This document shows positions 1 to 6,963 of a stretch of DNA of 16,512 bases, one piece after another (position 1 is the first letter of the stretch; every line of letters starts with the position of its first letter). The stretch spans positions 1 to 16,512 of the forward strand of contig JASLHB010000086.1 of assembly GCA_030149965.1 (NCBI GenBank), read 5' to 3'. This DNA is from Wohlfahrtiimonas sp. (GTDB lineage Bacteria; Pseudomonadota; Gammaproteobacteria; Cardiobacteriales; Wohlfahrtiimonadaceae). Below the pieces are notes generated by a model that worked only from the letters and a program-made list of their open reading frames with translations, made no database searches and was not told the DNA's origin. The position numbers and the translations under genes were made by a program.

Positions 1-50
1 ATTTTAATTTGTTGTAAACGCCCATTATGAAGGATAAATCCTGTGATCAC
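1..50 (-). CDS. N-terminus of a CorA-like divalent-cation transporter (partial)
   Basis: Reading the minus strand, a GTG at 50-48 opens a frame that runs to the window edge and encodes MITGFILHNGRLQQIK. An AGGAG ribosome site lies at 60-56, five bases before the GTG, which is what makes this start credible despite only 16 codons being visible. The peptide has the look of the CorA family N-terminus (E. coli CorA begins MLSAFQLENNRLTRLE): a start-hydrophobic stretch, then N-x-RL. CorA proteins are pentameric inner-membrane Mg2+/Co2+ channels. The gene is divergent from feoA and shares its 210-base upstream region. A TATAAT at 151-146 on this strand is a possible -10. The coding start is fairly sure; the family is an inference from a short similarity. 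Confidence 0.45.
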   Translation of the reverse strand, partial: MITGFILHNGRLQQIK

Positions 51-168
51 GCTTTCTCCTTTATTGACGTTGCTGCCAAGAATAAATTTAGTTGCTGATT
101 ATAACCTGCAATTCATAAATAGTGTCATCAATATTCGACTGTTTAATTATAGGACACAGCTGTCTTTT

Positions 169-182
169 TTGACATAAATCAT
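169..182. promoter_or_regulatory. FNR-like site upstream of feoA
   Basis: The sequence TTGACATAAATCAT matches the FNR consensus TTGAT-N4-ATCAA at 8 of 10 fixed bases. Anaerobic activation of feo by FNR is established in E. coli, and the site lies about 80 bases upstream of the feoA start, so the position is plausible. Its left half also reads TTGACA, a perfect -35 hexamer, but no good -10 follows at 16-18 bases (TATCTG at 191-196 is weak). On the minus strand a TATAAT at 151-146 lies nearby, so the same site could affect the divergent CorA-like gene. Confidence 0.4.
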
Positions 183-199
183 AAAGCCAATATCTGAAT

Positions 200-214
200 T
201 AAGAATCATTATCA
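200..214 (-). promoter_or_regulatory. Fur box upstream of feoABC
   Basis: Read on the minus strand the sequence is TGATAATGATTCTTA. Against the 7-1-7 Fur consensus TGATAATnATTATCA the left half matches at 7 of 7 and the right half at 5 of 7. It lies 46 bases before the feoA start codon, where bound Fe-Fur would block transcription. Fur repression of feo operons is well established, so sequence and context agree. Confidence 0.7.
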
Positions 215-260
215 ATGATGGTGTATCATTGCTAACCACATAATAATCAAGGCACTTACT

Positions 261-500
261 ATGGCAACCACGACTTTAGACCAATTAGCCATCAATCAAA
301 CAGCACTGATCACGAAATTGAATACAACTAATGTCAATTATCGTAATAAGCTTTTAGCCATGGGAATCACGCCGGGCTGTAAAGTTCAAATCGTGCGCGC
401 AGCACCGCTAGGCGATCCAATTCAAATCACCATTCGTGGCTTTCAATTGTGCTTAAGAAAAACTGAAGCTGCCGGTATTCAAGTGGAATTAGAGGATTAA
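261..500 (+). CDS. feoA: FeoA, ferrous iron transport accessory protein
   Basis: A 79-residue cytoplasmic SH3-like protein that works with the FeoB channel in Fe2+ uptake. The conserved FeoA pattern is visible: LLAMGITPGCKVQIV at residues 31-45, then a GDPIQITIRG segment around 51-60 and the LRKTEA segment near 65-70. The length is normal for the family (about 75-85 residues). An AAGG ribosome site at 249-252 stands eight bases before the ATG. The stop is two bases before feoB, so the two are co-transcribed and probably translationally linked. Expression is likely Fur-repressed through the box at 200-214. Identification is secure from sequence plus context. Confidence 0.95.
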   Translation: MATTTLDQLAINQTALITKLNTTNVNYRNKLLAMGITPGCKVQIVRAAPLGDPIQITIRGFQLCLRKTEAAGIQVELED

Positions 501-502
501 TC

Positions 503-2854
503 ATGCAAACGAAAACCATTGCACTATTAGGCAATCCAAATTGTGGCAAAACAACCCTTTTCAATGCATTAACAGGTAGCAATCAGAAAGTTGCCAACTG
601 GCCAGGTGTGACTGTTGATAAAAAAACAGGAAAATTTAACGTTGAAAATAAAGAAATCAATGTCGTTGATTTACCAGGAACATATTCATTTGAAAATAGC
701 TTCACTAATACATCACAAGATGAATTAATCGTTCGCCATTACCTTTTGAATCAGAATAACGATAGCATTATCGTCAATGTGATTGATGCTTCTAATCTAC
801 AGCGTTGCTTATATCTCACATTCCAATTATTAGATCTCAAGCGCCCCATGATCATCGTTTTAAACATGATGGATGTGGCTAAATTAGAAGGCTATGAGAT
901 TTATCATGCGTTATTACAAGAAACGCTACATTGCCCTGTTGTTGCCATTAGCGCAAGTAAAAATGAAGGGATTCAAGAGCTCAAAAAAGTAATCGCAGCG
1001 TATGATCCTAAATTATATTTAGATCATCAACCACATAAAACACTTGATCCTGTCATTACAAATATCATCGAAACACAATTAGAAACATTATCTGATCACA
1101 GTGTTTTAAATCAAATGAATGGCTGGCTATTACTTGAAGCCATTAAGGGTGATTATGTCAGTGATAAGTTCACGCCCGCAGATAGTGCAGCATTGGAAAC
1201 ATCACGCACATCTATTGCTAATTTAGCAGATGGCGAGTTAGATATCGCGCTGGCAAGCTCCCGCTATGAAGCCATTGATCAATTATCCAAAGAAGTCATT
1301 AAAACGGTGGGCATTGCAAGCTCTCAACTCACTTATAAAATTGATCGTTGGGCTTTAGGAAAAATCACGGGCATTCCAATTTTTCTTTTAGTGATGTTCT
1401 TAATGTTCGCCATCGCCATCAATATTGGTTCAGCCTTCATTGATTTCTTTGACATATTATTTGGCGCTATCTTTGTAGATGGTTTCGCGTATTTATTAGG
1501 TAATATTAATGCGCCTGAATGGCTCACAGCCTTTTTGGCCAACGGCATTGGCGAAGGGATTAAAACCGTTGCCACATTCATCCCTGTATTAGCCATGATG
1601 TTTTTATGCTTATCAGTGTTAGAAGATTCAGGTTATATGGCACGGGCTGCAATGGTGGTTGATAGAGGAATGAGAGCCATTGGCTTACCAGGCAAAGCCT
1701 TCGTACCAATGTTAGTGGGCTTTGGTTGTAACATTCCTGCCATTATGGGCACACGCACTTTAGAAAATCATCGTGATCGTTTAATGTCCATCATGATGAT
1801 TCCTTTCATGTCCTGCGGTGCGCGCTTACCCGTTTATGCACTGTTCGCTGCAATTTTCTTCCCGAACAATGTTGGCATGATTGTTTACTTGCTCTATTTA
1901 CTCGGCATTGTTGTGGCAATTTTGACAGGATTTGCATTGAAGTTTTCCATATTAAAAGGCCCAAATACACCCTTCATTATGGAATTGCCTGCTTATCATT
2001 TACCCACATTAAAAGGCACATTATTATCCACTTGGGAACGTTTAAAAAGCTTCATTTATAAAGCAGGTAAAGCAATTATTCTTGTGGTTGCAGTTCTAGG
2101 TATCTTAAACAATATCGGTACAGATGGTAGCTTTGGCAATGCTGATACTGATAAATCAGTATTGTCTAGCATTGGCAAAACCATTACACCAGCATTTGAA
2201 CCAATGGGCATCACAGAAGAAAACTGGCCTGCAACGGTTGGTGTTTTTACTGGTATCTTTGCCAAAGAATCAGTGATTGGCACATTGAATGCATTGTACT
2301 CAGAAGATAGCAAACATGAAGATTTTGATTTCTGGGATAAAGTTCAAGAAGCTTTTGCAACAATTCCAGATAATTTGGCACAAATTCCTTCATTATTAAT
2401 TGATCCCTTGAAAATCAATGAACAAACTGCTGATGGTGATATTTCTGCGGTGCAAGAAGCCAATGAAGTGGATGATGTGACTGTGACTAAAATTCAAAAC
2501 TACTTCACATCTGACGCAGCTGTGATCTCCTATTTAATCTTCATTTTATTGTATACGCCTTGCGTTGCGGCTTTAGGTTCTGTTTATCGTGAAGCAGGTA
2601 CAAAATGGACAGTTTTAGTGGCAAGCTGGACTTTCATCATTGGTTGGATTCTAGCAACGGCTTATTATCAAGCGCATTTACTCACATTAGGTTCTAGCAG
2701 AGCAATGATTTGGCTAATTGCTTTATGTTTAGCCTTATTTGGCTTATTTATGTTGTTACGTTGGATGGGCAAAGTGGACATTTTCTCCCAAAGCCAAGCC
2801 ATCATTGCACAAAGCCATGTTAAAAACAGCTCTGATAAGCATTGTTGCCAATGA
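503..2854 (+). CDS. feoB: FeoB, GTPase-linked ferrous iron transporter
   Basis: A 783-residue inner-membrane Fe2+ transporter with an N-terminal G domain. Visible G motifs are the P-loop GNPNCGKT (10-17), GVTV containing the switch-I Thr (35-38), DLPG (56-59), the FeoB-type NMMD (121-124) and a SAS G5 motif (150-152). A helical linker follows, then the membrane part from about residue 280. This carries the two conserved Gate motifs: GCNIPA at 408-413 and SCGARLPVY at 437-445, each with its cysteine. The C-terminus ends in a short His-Cys-Cys tail. The length fits gammaproteobacterial FeoB. A GAGG ribosome site at 492-495 lies at the end of feoA. The stop overlaps the feoC start as ATGA. No truncation or missing motif is seen. 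Confidence 0.97.
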   Translation: MQTKTIALLGNPNCGKTTLFNALTGSNQKVANWPGVTVDKKTGKFNVENKEINVVDLPGTYSFENSFTNTSQDELIVRHYLLNQNNDSIIVNVIDASNLQRCLYLTFQLLDLKRPMIIVLNMMDVAKLEGYEIYHALLQETLHCPVVAISASKNEGIQELKKVIAAYDPKLYLDHQPHKTLDPVITNIIETQLETLSDHSVLNQMNGWLLLEAIKGDYVSDKFTPADSAALETSRTSIANLADGELDIALASSRYEAIDQLSKEVIKTVGIASSQLTYKIDRWALGKITGIPIFLLVMFLMFAIAINIGSAFIDFFDILFGAIFVDGFAYLLGNINAPEWLTAFLANGIGEGIKTVATFIPVLAMMFLCLSVLEDSGYMARAAMVVDRGMRAIGLPGKAFVPMLVGFGCNIPAIMGTRTLENHRDRLMSIMMIPFMSCGARLPVYALFAAIFFPNNVGMIVYLLYLLGIVVAILTGFALKFSILKGPNTPFIMELPAYHLPTLKGTLLSTWERLKSFIYKAGKAIILVVAVLGILNNIGTDGSFGNADTDKSVLSSIGKTITPAFEPMGITEENWPATVGVFTGIFAKESVIGTLNALYSEDSKHEDFDFWDKVQEAFATIPDNLAQIPSLLIDPLKINEQTADGDISAVQEANEVDDVTVTKIQNYFTSDAAVISYLIFILLYTPCVAALGSVYREAGTKWTVLVASWTFIIGWILATAYYQAHLLTLGSSRAMIWLIALCLALFGLFMLLRWMGKVDIFSQSQAIIAQSHVKNSSDKHCCQ

Positions 2855-3114
2855 TTCTGCTCGATATTAAAAACTATATCATTCAGCAACAAGAAGTGAC
2901 ATTGCCACAATTGGCAATGCACTTTCAAATGCCTGAATCTGCCATTGAAAATATGGTGGAAATTTGGGTGCAAAAGAACATCATTGAAAAACTCACATTA
3001 ACTTGTGGTACTTTCAGTGATAATTCTGGCTGCGGAGGTTGTTCGGATAGCTGTCAAAATCAGATCATTCAACAAATGGGCAAAAACAAACAGGTTCTCT
3101 ATAGACCAATGTAA
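2851..3114 (+). CDS. feoC: FeoC-like winged-helix Fe-S protein
   Basis: An 87-residue small protein with an N-terminal winged-helix-like region (about 1-48) and a cysteine cluster C52, C61, C64, C68 that matches the FeoC [4Fe-4S] ligand pattern. In E. coli and Klebsiella, FeoC binds FeoB and protects or regulates it. I chose ATG 2851, which overlaps the feoB stop (2852-2854) as ATGA; a TTG at 2842 in the same frame is less likely. There is no strong ribosome site of its own, in keeping with translational coupling to feoB. It ends the feo operon. Confidence 0.9.
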   Translation: MILLDIKNYIIQQQEVTLPQLAMHFQMPESAIENMVEIWVQKNIIEKLTLTCGTFSDNSGCGGCSDSCQNQIIQQMGKNKQVLYRPM

Positions 3115-3140
3115 TCTTATATCCTATGATCAATATCGGA

Positions 3141-3200
3141 GTATATACCCAAACAATTTCAAGCTTCCGCCTTCTTGCCGCAGGCAAGATGGCTTCTAGG
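3141..3200. repeat. Hairpin-bearing intergenic repeat-like sequence
   Basis: The stretch between feoC and the broken osmC starts with GTATATACCCAAACAATTTC and contains the hairpin CTTGCC-GCA-GGCAAG (3174-3188), which extends imperfectly to 3170-3192. The start resembles a TATACCC-AA-AATT-type intergenic repeat that I recall from several enterobacteria, so this may be one copy of an interspersed REP/MITE-like family. There is no U-run after the stem, so it is not a standard intrinsic terminator, though it could stabilise the feo mRNA end. Only one copy lies in this window, so repeat status is inferred. Confidence 0.35.
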
Positions 3201-3217
3201 TAAATATTTAAAGAATC

Positions 3218-3246
3218 TTGAAAGGTAATGAGTATAGTTTTAGAAA
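3218..3246 (+). promoter_or_regulatory. Putative promoter of the original osmC
   Basis: TTGAAA at 3218-3223 and TAGAAA at 3241-3246 are separated by 17 bases. They lie 26-54 bases upstream of the broken osmC start. The -35 is good and the -10 modest. If real, this is the ancestral osmC promoter, and it now reads into the Sel1 gene instead. Confidence 0.3.
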
Positions 3247-3271
3247 CATTTGAATATCATTGGGGGAGAAA

Positions 3272-3376
3272 ATGTCACAATCACCAGCTAAAGTTTATCG
3301 CGCCAAATCCGTCATTACAGATAAATTCCAAGTGGAAGTTACAGCCCGCAATCACAGGGAAAAGTTCGAATATTAG
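3272..3376 (+). pseudogene. Truncated 5' copy of the osmC-like gene
   Basis: Bases 3272-3354 repeat the first 83 bases of the intact osmC-like gene (4438-4520) with four differences, two of which change an amino acid (Ile to Val, Ser to Ala). Homology starts at the start codon region and stops after codon 27, and the frame then runs through seven unrelated codons to a TAG at 3374-3376, giving a 34-residue dead peptide. A strong GGGGGAG ribosome site at 3262-3268 precedes it, whereas the intact copy has only a poorly placed site. This suggests the broken copy sits at the original osmC translation start, and that the gene was split by the segment that now follows. It is a remnant without expected function. 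Confidence 0.85.
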
Positions 3377-3425
3377 TCGTTAATTTACATAGTATTTTTT
3401 AGATTAAAAAGAGTAGATTGAAGTT

Positions 3426-4100
3426 ATGAAAAAATTATTAGGACTGTTTTTATGTTTATCATTGATAAATATTAACTTAGGTATGGAGTATGGAAGCGCT
3501 GAAGTAGATGATGATTATTTATTAAGTAAAACGGCAGATGAACAGCTTGAAATTGCCATAGATTATTTTTCAAAGATTGCCGAAGATGAAAAAAATTATG
3601 ATACTGCTATGGCTTGGCTTATATCTGCTGCAGTAGGAGGTAATGCACAAGCCCAAGTAATAGTTTCTCTTCAAGCACATGAGCTTGGAGATTATAGTAT
3701 GGCGCTGGATTTTGCTCAGTTAGCTGTAGATCAAAATGATGCTCACGGTAGGAATGTATTAGCTTGGATTTATTATAACGGTTATGGTGTACCTCAAGAT
3801 TATCAGCAAGCATTCAAGTATTATTCTTTATCTGCAGTACAAGGATGGACTGATTCTGAATTTATGTTAGGTTATATGTATGAGCAAGGTCTTTACGTTG
3901 AACAGAGTTATACATCTGCGGCGAGAAACTATCGTTTAGCTGCAGAGAAAAATTATGCAAAAGCTCAGTTACGATTAGGAATTATGTATTTTGAAGGGAA
4001 TGGTGTTCGTAAAGATTATAATTTATCAAAAGAGCTTGTAGGGAAATCTTGTGATAATGGTTATGATGAAGGATGCAATCTATACAAGCGTTTCCCATAG
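3426..4100 (+). CDS. Secreted Sel1-like repeat protein
   Basis: A 224-residue protein with a typical signal peptide (MKKLLGLFLCLSLININL, likely cut near residue 25 after GSA), so it is probably periplasmic. It is built of alpha-helical solenoid repeats: a divergent pair at about 38-104, then three clear Sel1-like units at about 106-140 (AWIYYNGYGVPQDYQQAFKY), 142-176 (LGYMYEQGLYVEQSY) and 178-212 (LGIMYFEGNGVRKDYNLSKE). It closes with a cysteine pair C209/C217, which could form a disulfide. Sel1 proteins are protein-binding scaffolds; some act as periplasmic immunity proteins against phospholipase-type effectors. No toxin lies beside it, so an orphan immunity role is only a guess. The ribosome site is weak. 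It sits alone in the segment that splits osmC. Confidence 0.85.
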   Translation: MKKLLGLFLCLSLININLGMEYGSAEVDDDYLLSKTADEQLEIAIDYFSKIAEDEKNYDTAMAWLISAAVGGNAQAQVIVSLQAHELGDYSMALDFAQLAVDQNDAHGRNVLAWIYYNGYGVPQDYQQAFKYYSLSAVQGWTDSEFMLGYMYEQGLYVEQSYTSAARNYRLAAEKNYAKAQLRLGIMYFEGNGVRKDYNLSKELVGKSCDNGYDEGCNLYKRFP

Positions 4101-4106
4101 TAGTAA

Positions 4107-4180
4107 TGCTCTATGAGTAAATATCACAAGAAATTAACTATAAAAAGATTAATTTTATAAGAATATTGCACGATAGAGCA
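4107..4180. repeat. 8-bp inverted repeat downstream of the Sel1 gene
   Basis: TGCTCTAT (4107-4114) and ATAGAGCA (4173-4180) are exact reverse complements 58 bases apart, starting six bases after the Sel1 stop codon. The right arm is followed by a short T-run (4189-4194), so a long-range terminator-like structure is possible, but the spacer is too long for a normal intrinsic terminator. Chance is not excluded. Confidence 0.3.
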
Positions 4181-4226
4181 CTCAAGCCTTTTTTACCCCC
4201 TTAAAGAAAATAGGTGCATATAACAA

Positions 4227-4313
4227 ATAAACTCATAAACTCATAAACTCATAAACTCATAAACTCATAAACTCATAAACTCATAAACTCATAAACTCAT
4301 AAACTCATAAACT
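4227..4313. repeat. 8-bp tandem repeat, about 10.9 copies
   Basis: The unit ATAAACTC repeats perfectly ten times, followed by seven bases of an eleventh. It is non-coding on both strands, since every frame meets TAA or TGA. It lies 124 bases before the intact osmC start and 126 after the Sel1 stop. Such a perfect array changes length readily by slipped-strand replication. The remaining bases of the 4101-4437 gap hold no gene and no clear promoter. Confidence 0.95.
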
Positions 4314-4437
4314 GTTATATTACGAGTTTCCGAATCCCTTTATTAACGTCACTGGCTCCTATCGACTTCAATATTCTAGAAGAAATAAACAGAATAGGAA
4401 CTAGCCAATTTACAAAAAAAAGGTAGTCATACTTCCA

Positions 4438-4881
4438 ATGTCACAATCACCAGCTAAAGTTTATCGCGCAAAATCCATCATTACAGATAAATTCCAAGTG
4501 GAAGTTACATCTCGCAATCATACACTCTATTTTGATGAACCATCACCGATTAGTAATAATGCAGGCATGACACCATTAGAAGGCTTATTGGGTGCAATTG
4601 GCGCATGTAAATCCATTGTGGCAAAAGTGACTGCAAAGAAAATGGGCATCGACTATCGCTCATTAGAGATCATTGTAGAAGGTGATTTTGATTCACGTGG
4701 TTATCAAGGTGATCCTGAATTTGATATTGGCTTTAGTGACATTCGCACCATTTATCAAATTGACTCTGATGCTTCTGAAGAAAAACTCAAACAACTCATG
4801 GAATTTGTGGATACTCATTGCCCTGCTGCTGCCACAATTAAAGATAGCGCGCCAATGAAATCAACTTTAAAGCGCCTGTAA
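4438..4881 (+). CDS. OsmC/OhrA-family protein (YhfA-like)
   Basis: A 147-residue OsmC-fold protein. It shows the two conserved family cysteines: C57 in the GAIGACKSI helix and C128 in DTHCPAAATI, which in OsmC/Ohr proteins form the redox pair that reduces organic hydroperoxides. It looks closer to the YhfA-type subgroup than to Ohr, so its substrate is unknown. The length is normal. The first 27 codons are a near copy of the broken gene at 3272-3354. Its own upstream region comes from the inserted segment: only AGGTAG around 4421-4426 precedes the ATG, about 11 bases away, which is weaker and worse spaced than the GGGGGAG of the broken copy, so expression may have changed after the event. A terminator follows at once. 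Confidence 0.9.
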   Translation: MSQSPAKVYRAKSIITDKFQVEVTSRNHTLYFDEPSPISNNAGMTPLEGLLGAIGACKSIVAKVTAKKMGIDYRSLEIIVEGDFDSRGYQGDPEFDIGFSDIRTIYQIDSDASEEKLKQLMEFVDTHCPAAATIKDSAPMKSTLKRL

Positions 4882-4885
4882 ATGC

Positions 4886-4913
4886 AAAAAGCAGATCAAT
4901 GATCTGCTTTTTT
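4886..4913. terminator. Bidirectional intrinsic terminator
   Basis: The stem AAAAAGCAGATC pairs perfectly with GATCTGCTTTTT around an AAT loop (4898-4900), with a T-run on the plus side and a matching A-run for the minus strand. It lies between the convergent osmC-like gene and apaH and can serve both. Confidence 0.9.
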
Positions 4914-4928
4914 ATTATCCGAATAACC

Positions 4929-5747
4929 CTATTCTTCTTTCTTACGCTTCTTTTGTACTATCATTTGCGGATTAGAATCTAAACGTACTGCAGTTAATTT
5001 TTCACCCCAAGCACAACCTGTATCAATGCACATGATGTTATTTTCATTATGCAATCCCAGTGATGCCCAATGACCAAAAATCACCTGAGTTTGTTCAAAG
5101 CGATTCGGGAAACGGAACCAAGGTGTTAAACCCACAACTTCATCCATTGGCGCCTTAGCATCAAAATCCAATCGTCCATCATCATGCAAATATCTCATTC
5201 GCGTAAAAATATTGACAATTGTACGAATGCGGTCAATTCCTTCTAAATCATCCTGCCAAATATTAGGATGATTACCAAACATCTTCGGCAAAAATTCTGC
5301 GCATATCGCATCATCACGCAAAACATCTTCAGCTTCTTTCGCTAAGTTTAACGCTTGTTGGATTGTCCATTTTGGATATAAACCTGCATGACAAATAGCA
5401 ACATCTAATTCAGGAATATAACGCATCAAAGGCTGTTCACGAATGAACTTCACATATTCATTCACTCGCTCACTTTTTAAAAGATCATCATAAGTATCAT
5501 GGCGTTTTAAACGAATCAATCCTGCTTGAAATACCAAAAACGCTAAATCATGATTACCCAATACAGGAAAAATAGAGGATGAATGCTCCATCAAATAAGA
5601 CAAAACTTTTTCTGATTTTGGCCCACGATTAATTAAATCACCCACAAGATAAAGCTGATCCTTATTGTGATCAAAATTAATCTTTTCCAGTAACTTCTTA
5701 AATTCTCGATAGCAACCGTGCAAGTCGCCTATAGCATAAATAGCCAT
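4929..5747 (-). CDS. apaH: Bis(5'-nucleosyl)-tetraphosphatase, symmetrical (ApaH)
   Basis: A 272-residue calcineurin-type phosphoesterase that cleaves Ap4A to two ADP; it also removes Np4 caps from RNA in E. coli. Metal-site motifs are in order: GDLHG (7-11), GDLINRG (36-42), GNHD (64-67), H120 in ICHAG, and FGHW near residue 225. Length fits the family (about 270-280 residues). The C-terminus ends in a short Lys/Glu-rich tail. It begins three bases after the stop of the exported TPR gene, so both are one transcript; in E. coli apaH instead follows ksgA and apaG. No clear ribosome site is visible, which suggests translational coupling. Confidence 0.96.
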   Translation of the reverse strand: MAIYAIGDLHGCYREFKKLLEKINFDHNKDQLYLVGDLINRGPKSEKVLSYLMEHSSSIFPVLGNHDLAFLVFQAGLIRLKRHDTYDDLLKSERVNEYVKFIREQPLMRYIPELDVAICHAGLYPKWTIQQALNLAKEAEDVLRDDAICAEFLPKMFGNHPNIWQDDLEGIDRIRTIVNIFTRMRYLHDDGRLDFDAKAPMDEVVGLTPWFRFPNRFEQTQVIFGHWASLGLHNENNIMCIDTGCAWGEKLTAVRLDSNPQMIVQKKRKKEE

Positions 5748-5750
5748 AAT

Positions 5751-6881
5751 CTATTTTTTGTTCCTGTTATTCATATATTCATGTAAGCGCTGAATGCTAT
5801 TGTATTGCGCATGAATCGCCCAAGCATAACTGGATGCCAATTCTCCCATCCCACTTTGCCCAAGCGCCCCAACATATTCTTTTAAGCTTAAACCATCTGT
5901 TTGTGCAACCACTGTTTGTGCTTGCTCATAATATTCTAGCGCTTTTTCAAAATTATTTTGCGTCACATAAAAATAGATCAGATCAAACAATGCTGACAAT
6001 GAAAAATAGTGCAATTGCTCTGTCGATTTCGTTAAGCTCTGATTCACATTTTTCAATGCGTTAAGATAAATAGCTTCCGCTTCATTGGCACGGTCTGTTT
6101 GCAATAAAACCCAGCCCATCATGGATTCTGTTCTTGCCAAATTATAATAATCTGTTGGCTGAGTTGTTAAATGCAATTCATACTTTTGATCCAAAATACG
6201 CTTAGCTTTATCCAGCTCATTAAAATCCATGTAAAAGAGCGCCAAATTTTCCATTGCAAGCATTGTCCGAATATCGCCAAAGCCTAAAAATTTCAAATCA
6301 CTATTCAACGCATAATTATAATAATATTCTGCTTGACTCAATAAACCACGGGTTTCATAAGTCCAAGCTAGGACGCGCAACGTCGCACTATAATCCGCTG
6401 TATAAGGATATTTTTTACGAATGGCAATGGCACTTTCTAATAAGCTTGTGACAGTTTGCACATCTTTATTCTGAATATCATACGTCCAAACCAATGCCTC
6501 TAAAACATCTGCATAAATCAATTCATTTTTAGGATCATTTTCCACCAAAATCTTGGCTTCAGTTAAAATTGTGCGGGCAGCCAATTTATCTTTTTCTAAG
6601 TTTGCAACTTTTAAGAGTAATTCTAAATATTCTTTATTTGTTCGTACGCCAGTATATTCATTGATGGCACGATCATAATATTCTCGCGCAGCATAATTAT
6701 CATTTTGCTCAATGAACCAATCACCAATCAAAACAGTATTACGTAAACGTTGTTCTGGTGTTTCTGATTGTTCGATCAAACTGTTTAACGCAACGCTCCC
6801 TTCTTCAGACATTGCAACAGGACCACAAATTCCCATTGTGAGAATTCCCCATAATCCTATTGTTTTTAAATGTTCTTTCAT
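5751..6881 (-). CDS. Exported tetratricopeptide-repeat protein
   Basis: A 376-residue protein of unknown specific role. Residues 1-25 form a signal peptide with a hydrophobic core at 8-20 and likely cleavage near VAMS (22-25); C19 does not sit in a good lipobox. The rest is helical TPR-like solenoid, with typical Ala/Tyr spacing in segments such as AAREYYDRAI (60-69), LSQAEYYYNYAL, ANEAEAIYLNAL and FEKALEYYEQAQ. TPR proteins bind other proteins or peptides; a periplasmic place is inferred from the signal. It is the first gene of the apaH transcript, three bases away. The ATG at 6881-6879 has only a weak upstream G-rich site. I cannot assign a function. Confidence 0.85.
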   Translation of the reverse strand: MKEHLKTIGLWGILTMGICGPVAMSEEGSVALNSLIEQSETPEQRLRNTVLIGDWFIEQNDNYAAREYYDRAINEYTGVRTNKEYLELLLKVANLEKDKLAARTILTEAKILVENDPKNELIYADVLEALVWTYDIQNKDVQTVTSLLESAIAIRKKYPYTADYSATLRVLAWTYETRGLLSQAEYYYNYALNSDLKFLGFGDIRTMLAMENLALFYMDFNELDKAKRILDQKYELHLTTQPTDYYNLARTESMMGWVLLQTDRANEAEAIYLNALKNVNQSLTKSTEQLHYFSLSALFDLIYFYVTQNNFEKALEYYEQAQTVVAQTDGLSLKEYVGALGQSGMGELASSYAWAIHAQYNSIQRLHEYMNNRNKK

Positions 6882-6907
6882 ACAAAGCGCCCGCTAATGT
6901 TGTGCAA

Positions 6908-6935
6908 ATGATACAGATTTTCTATTTTACAACAA
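6908..6935 (-). promoter_or_regulatory. Putative promoter of the TPR-apaH operon
   Basis: On the minus strand TTGTTG (6935-6930) and TATCAT (6913-6908) are 16 bases apart. The -10 matches at 5 of 6 and the -35 is weaker. It lies 27 bases before the TPR start codon. Confidence 0.35.
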
Positions 6936-6963
6936 AACATATTATCAAAAAATATAAAATCGT

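Larger units (their letters stand above)
3355..4437. other. Inserted segment splitting the osmC locus (Sel1 cassette)
   Basis: This 1083-base segment lies between the broken and the complete osmC-like gene starts. It carries one gene (the Sel1-repeat protein), an 8-bp inverted repeat and an 8-bp tandem array, but no integrase, transposase or recognisable terminal repeats. With the second 83-base osmC start it makes a 1166-base unit whose ends are direct repeats. Base composition is only slightly lower in GC than the neighbours. Acquisition by recombination, with the incoming DNA supplying a new osmC 5' end, is my inference. A local duplication followed by divergence is the alternative. Confidence 0.55.

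Noticed and set aside
2842..2850. TTG start for feoC
   Set aside because: The ATG at 2851 forms the usual ATGA overlap with feoB and gives a normal FeoC N-terminus.
3174..3188. Intrinsic terminator of the feo operon
   Set aside because: The hairpin is good but no T-run follows it on either strand.
4227..4313. CRISPR-like array
   Set aside because: The units are 8 bases, contiguous and without spacers, so this is a simple tandem repeat.
3355..4437. Insertion sequence between the osmC copies
   Set aside because: No transposase and no terminal inverted repeats; the 83-base osmC repeats are far longer than a target-site duplication and include coding sequence.
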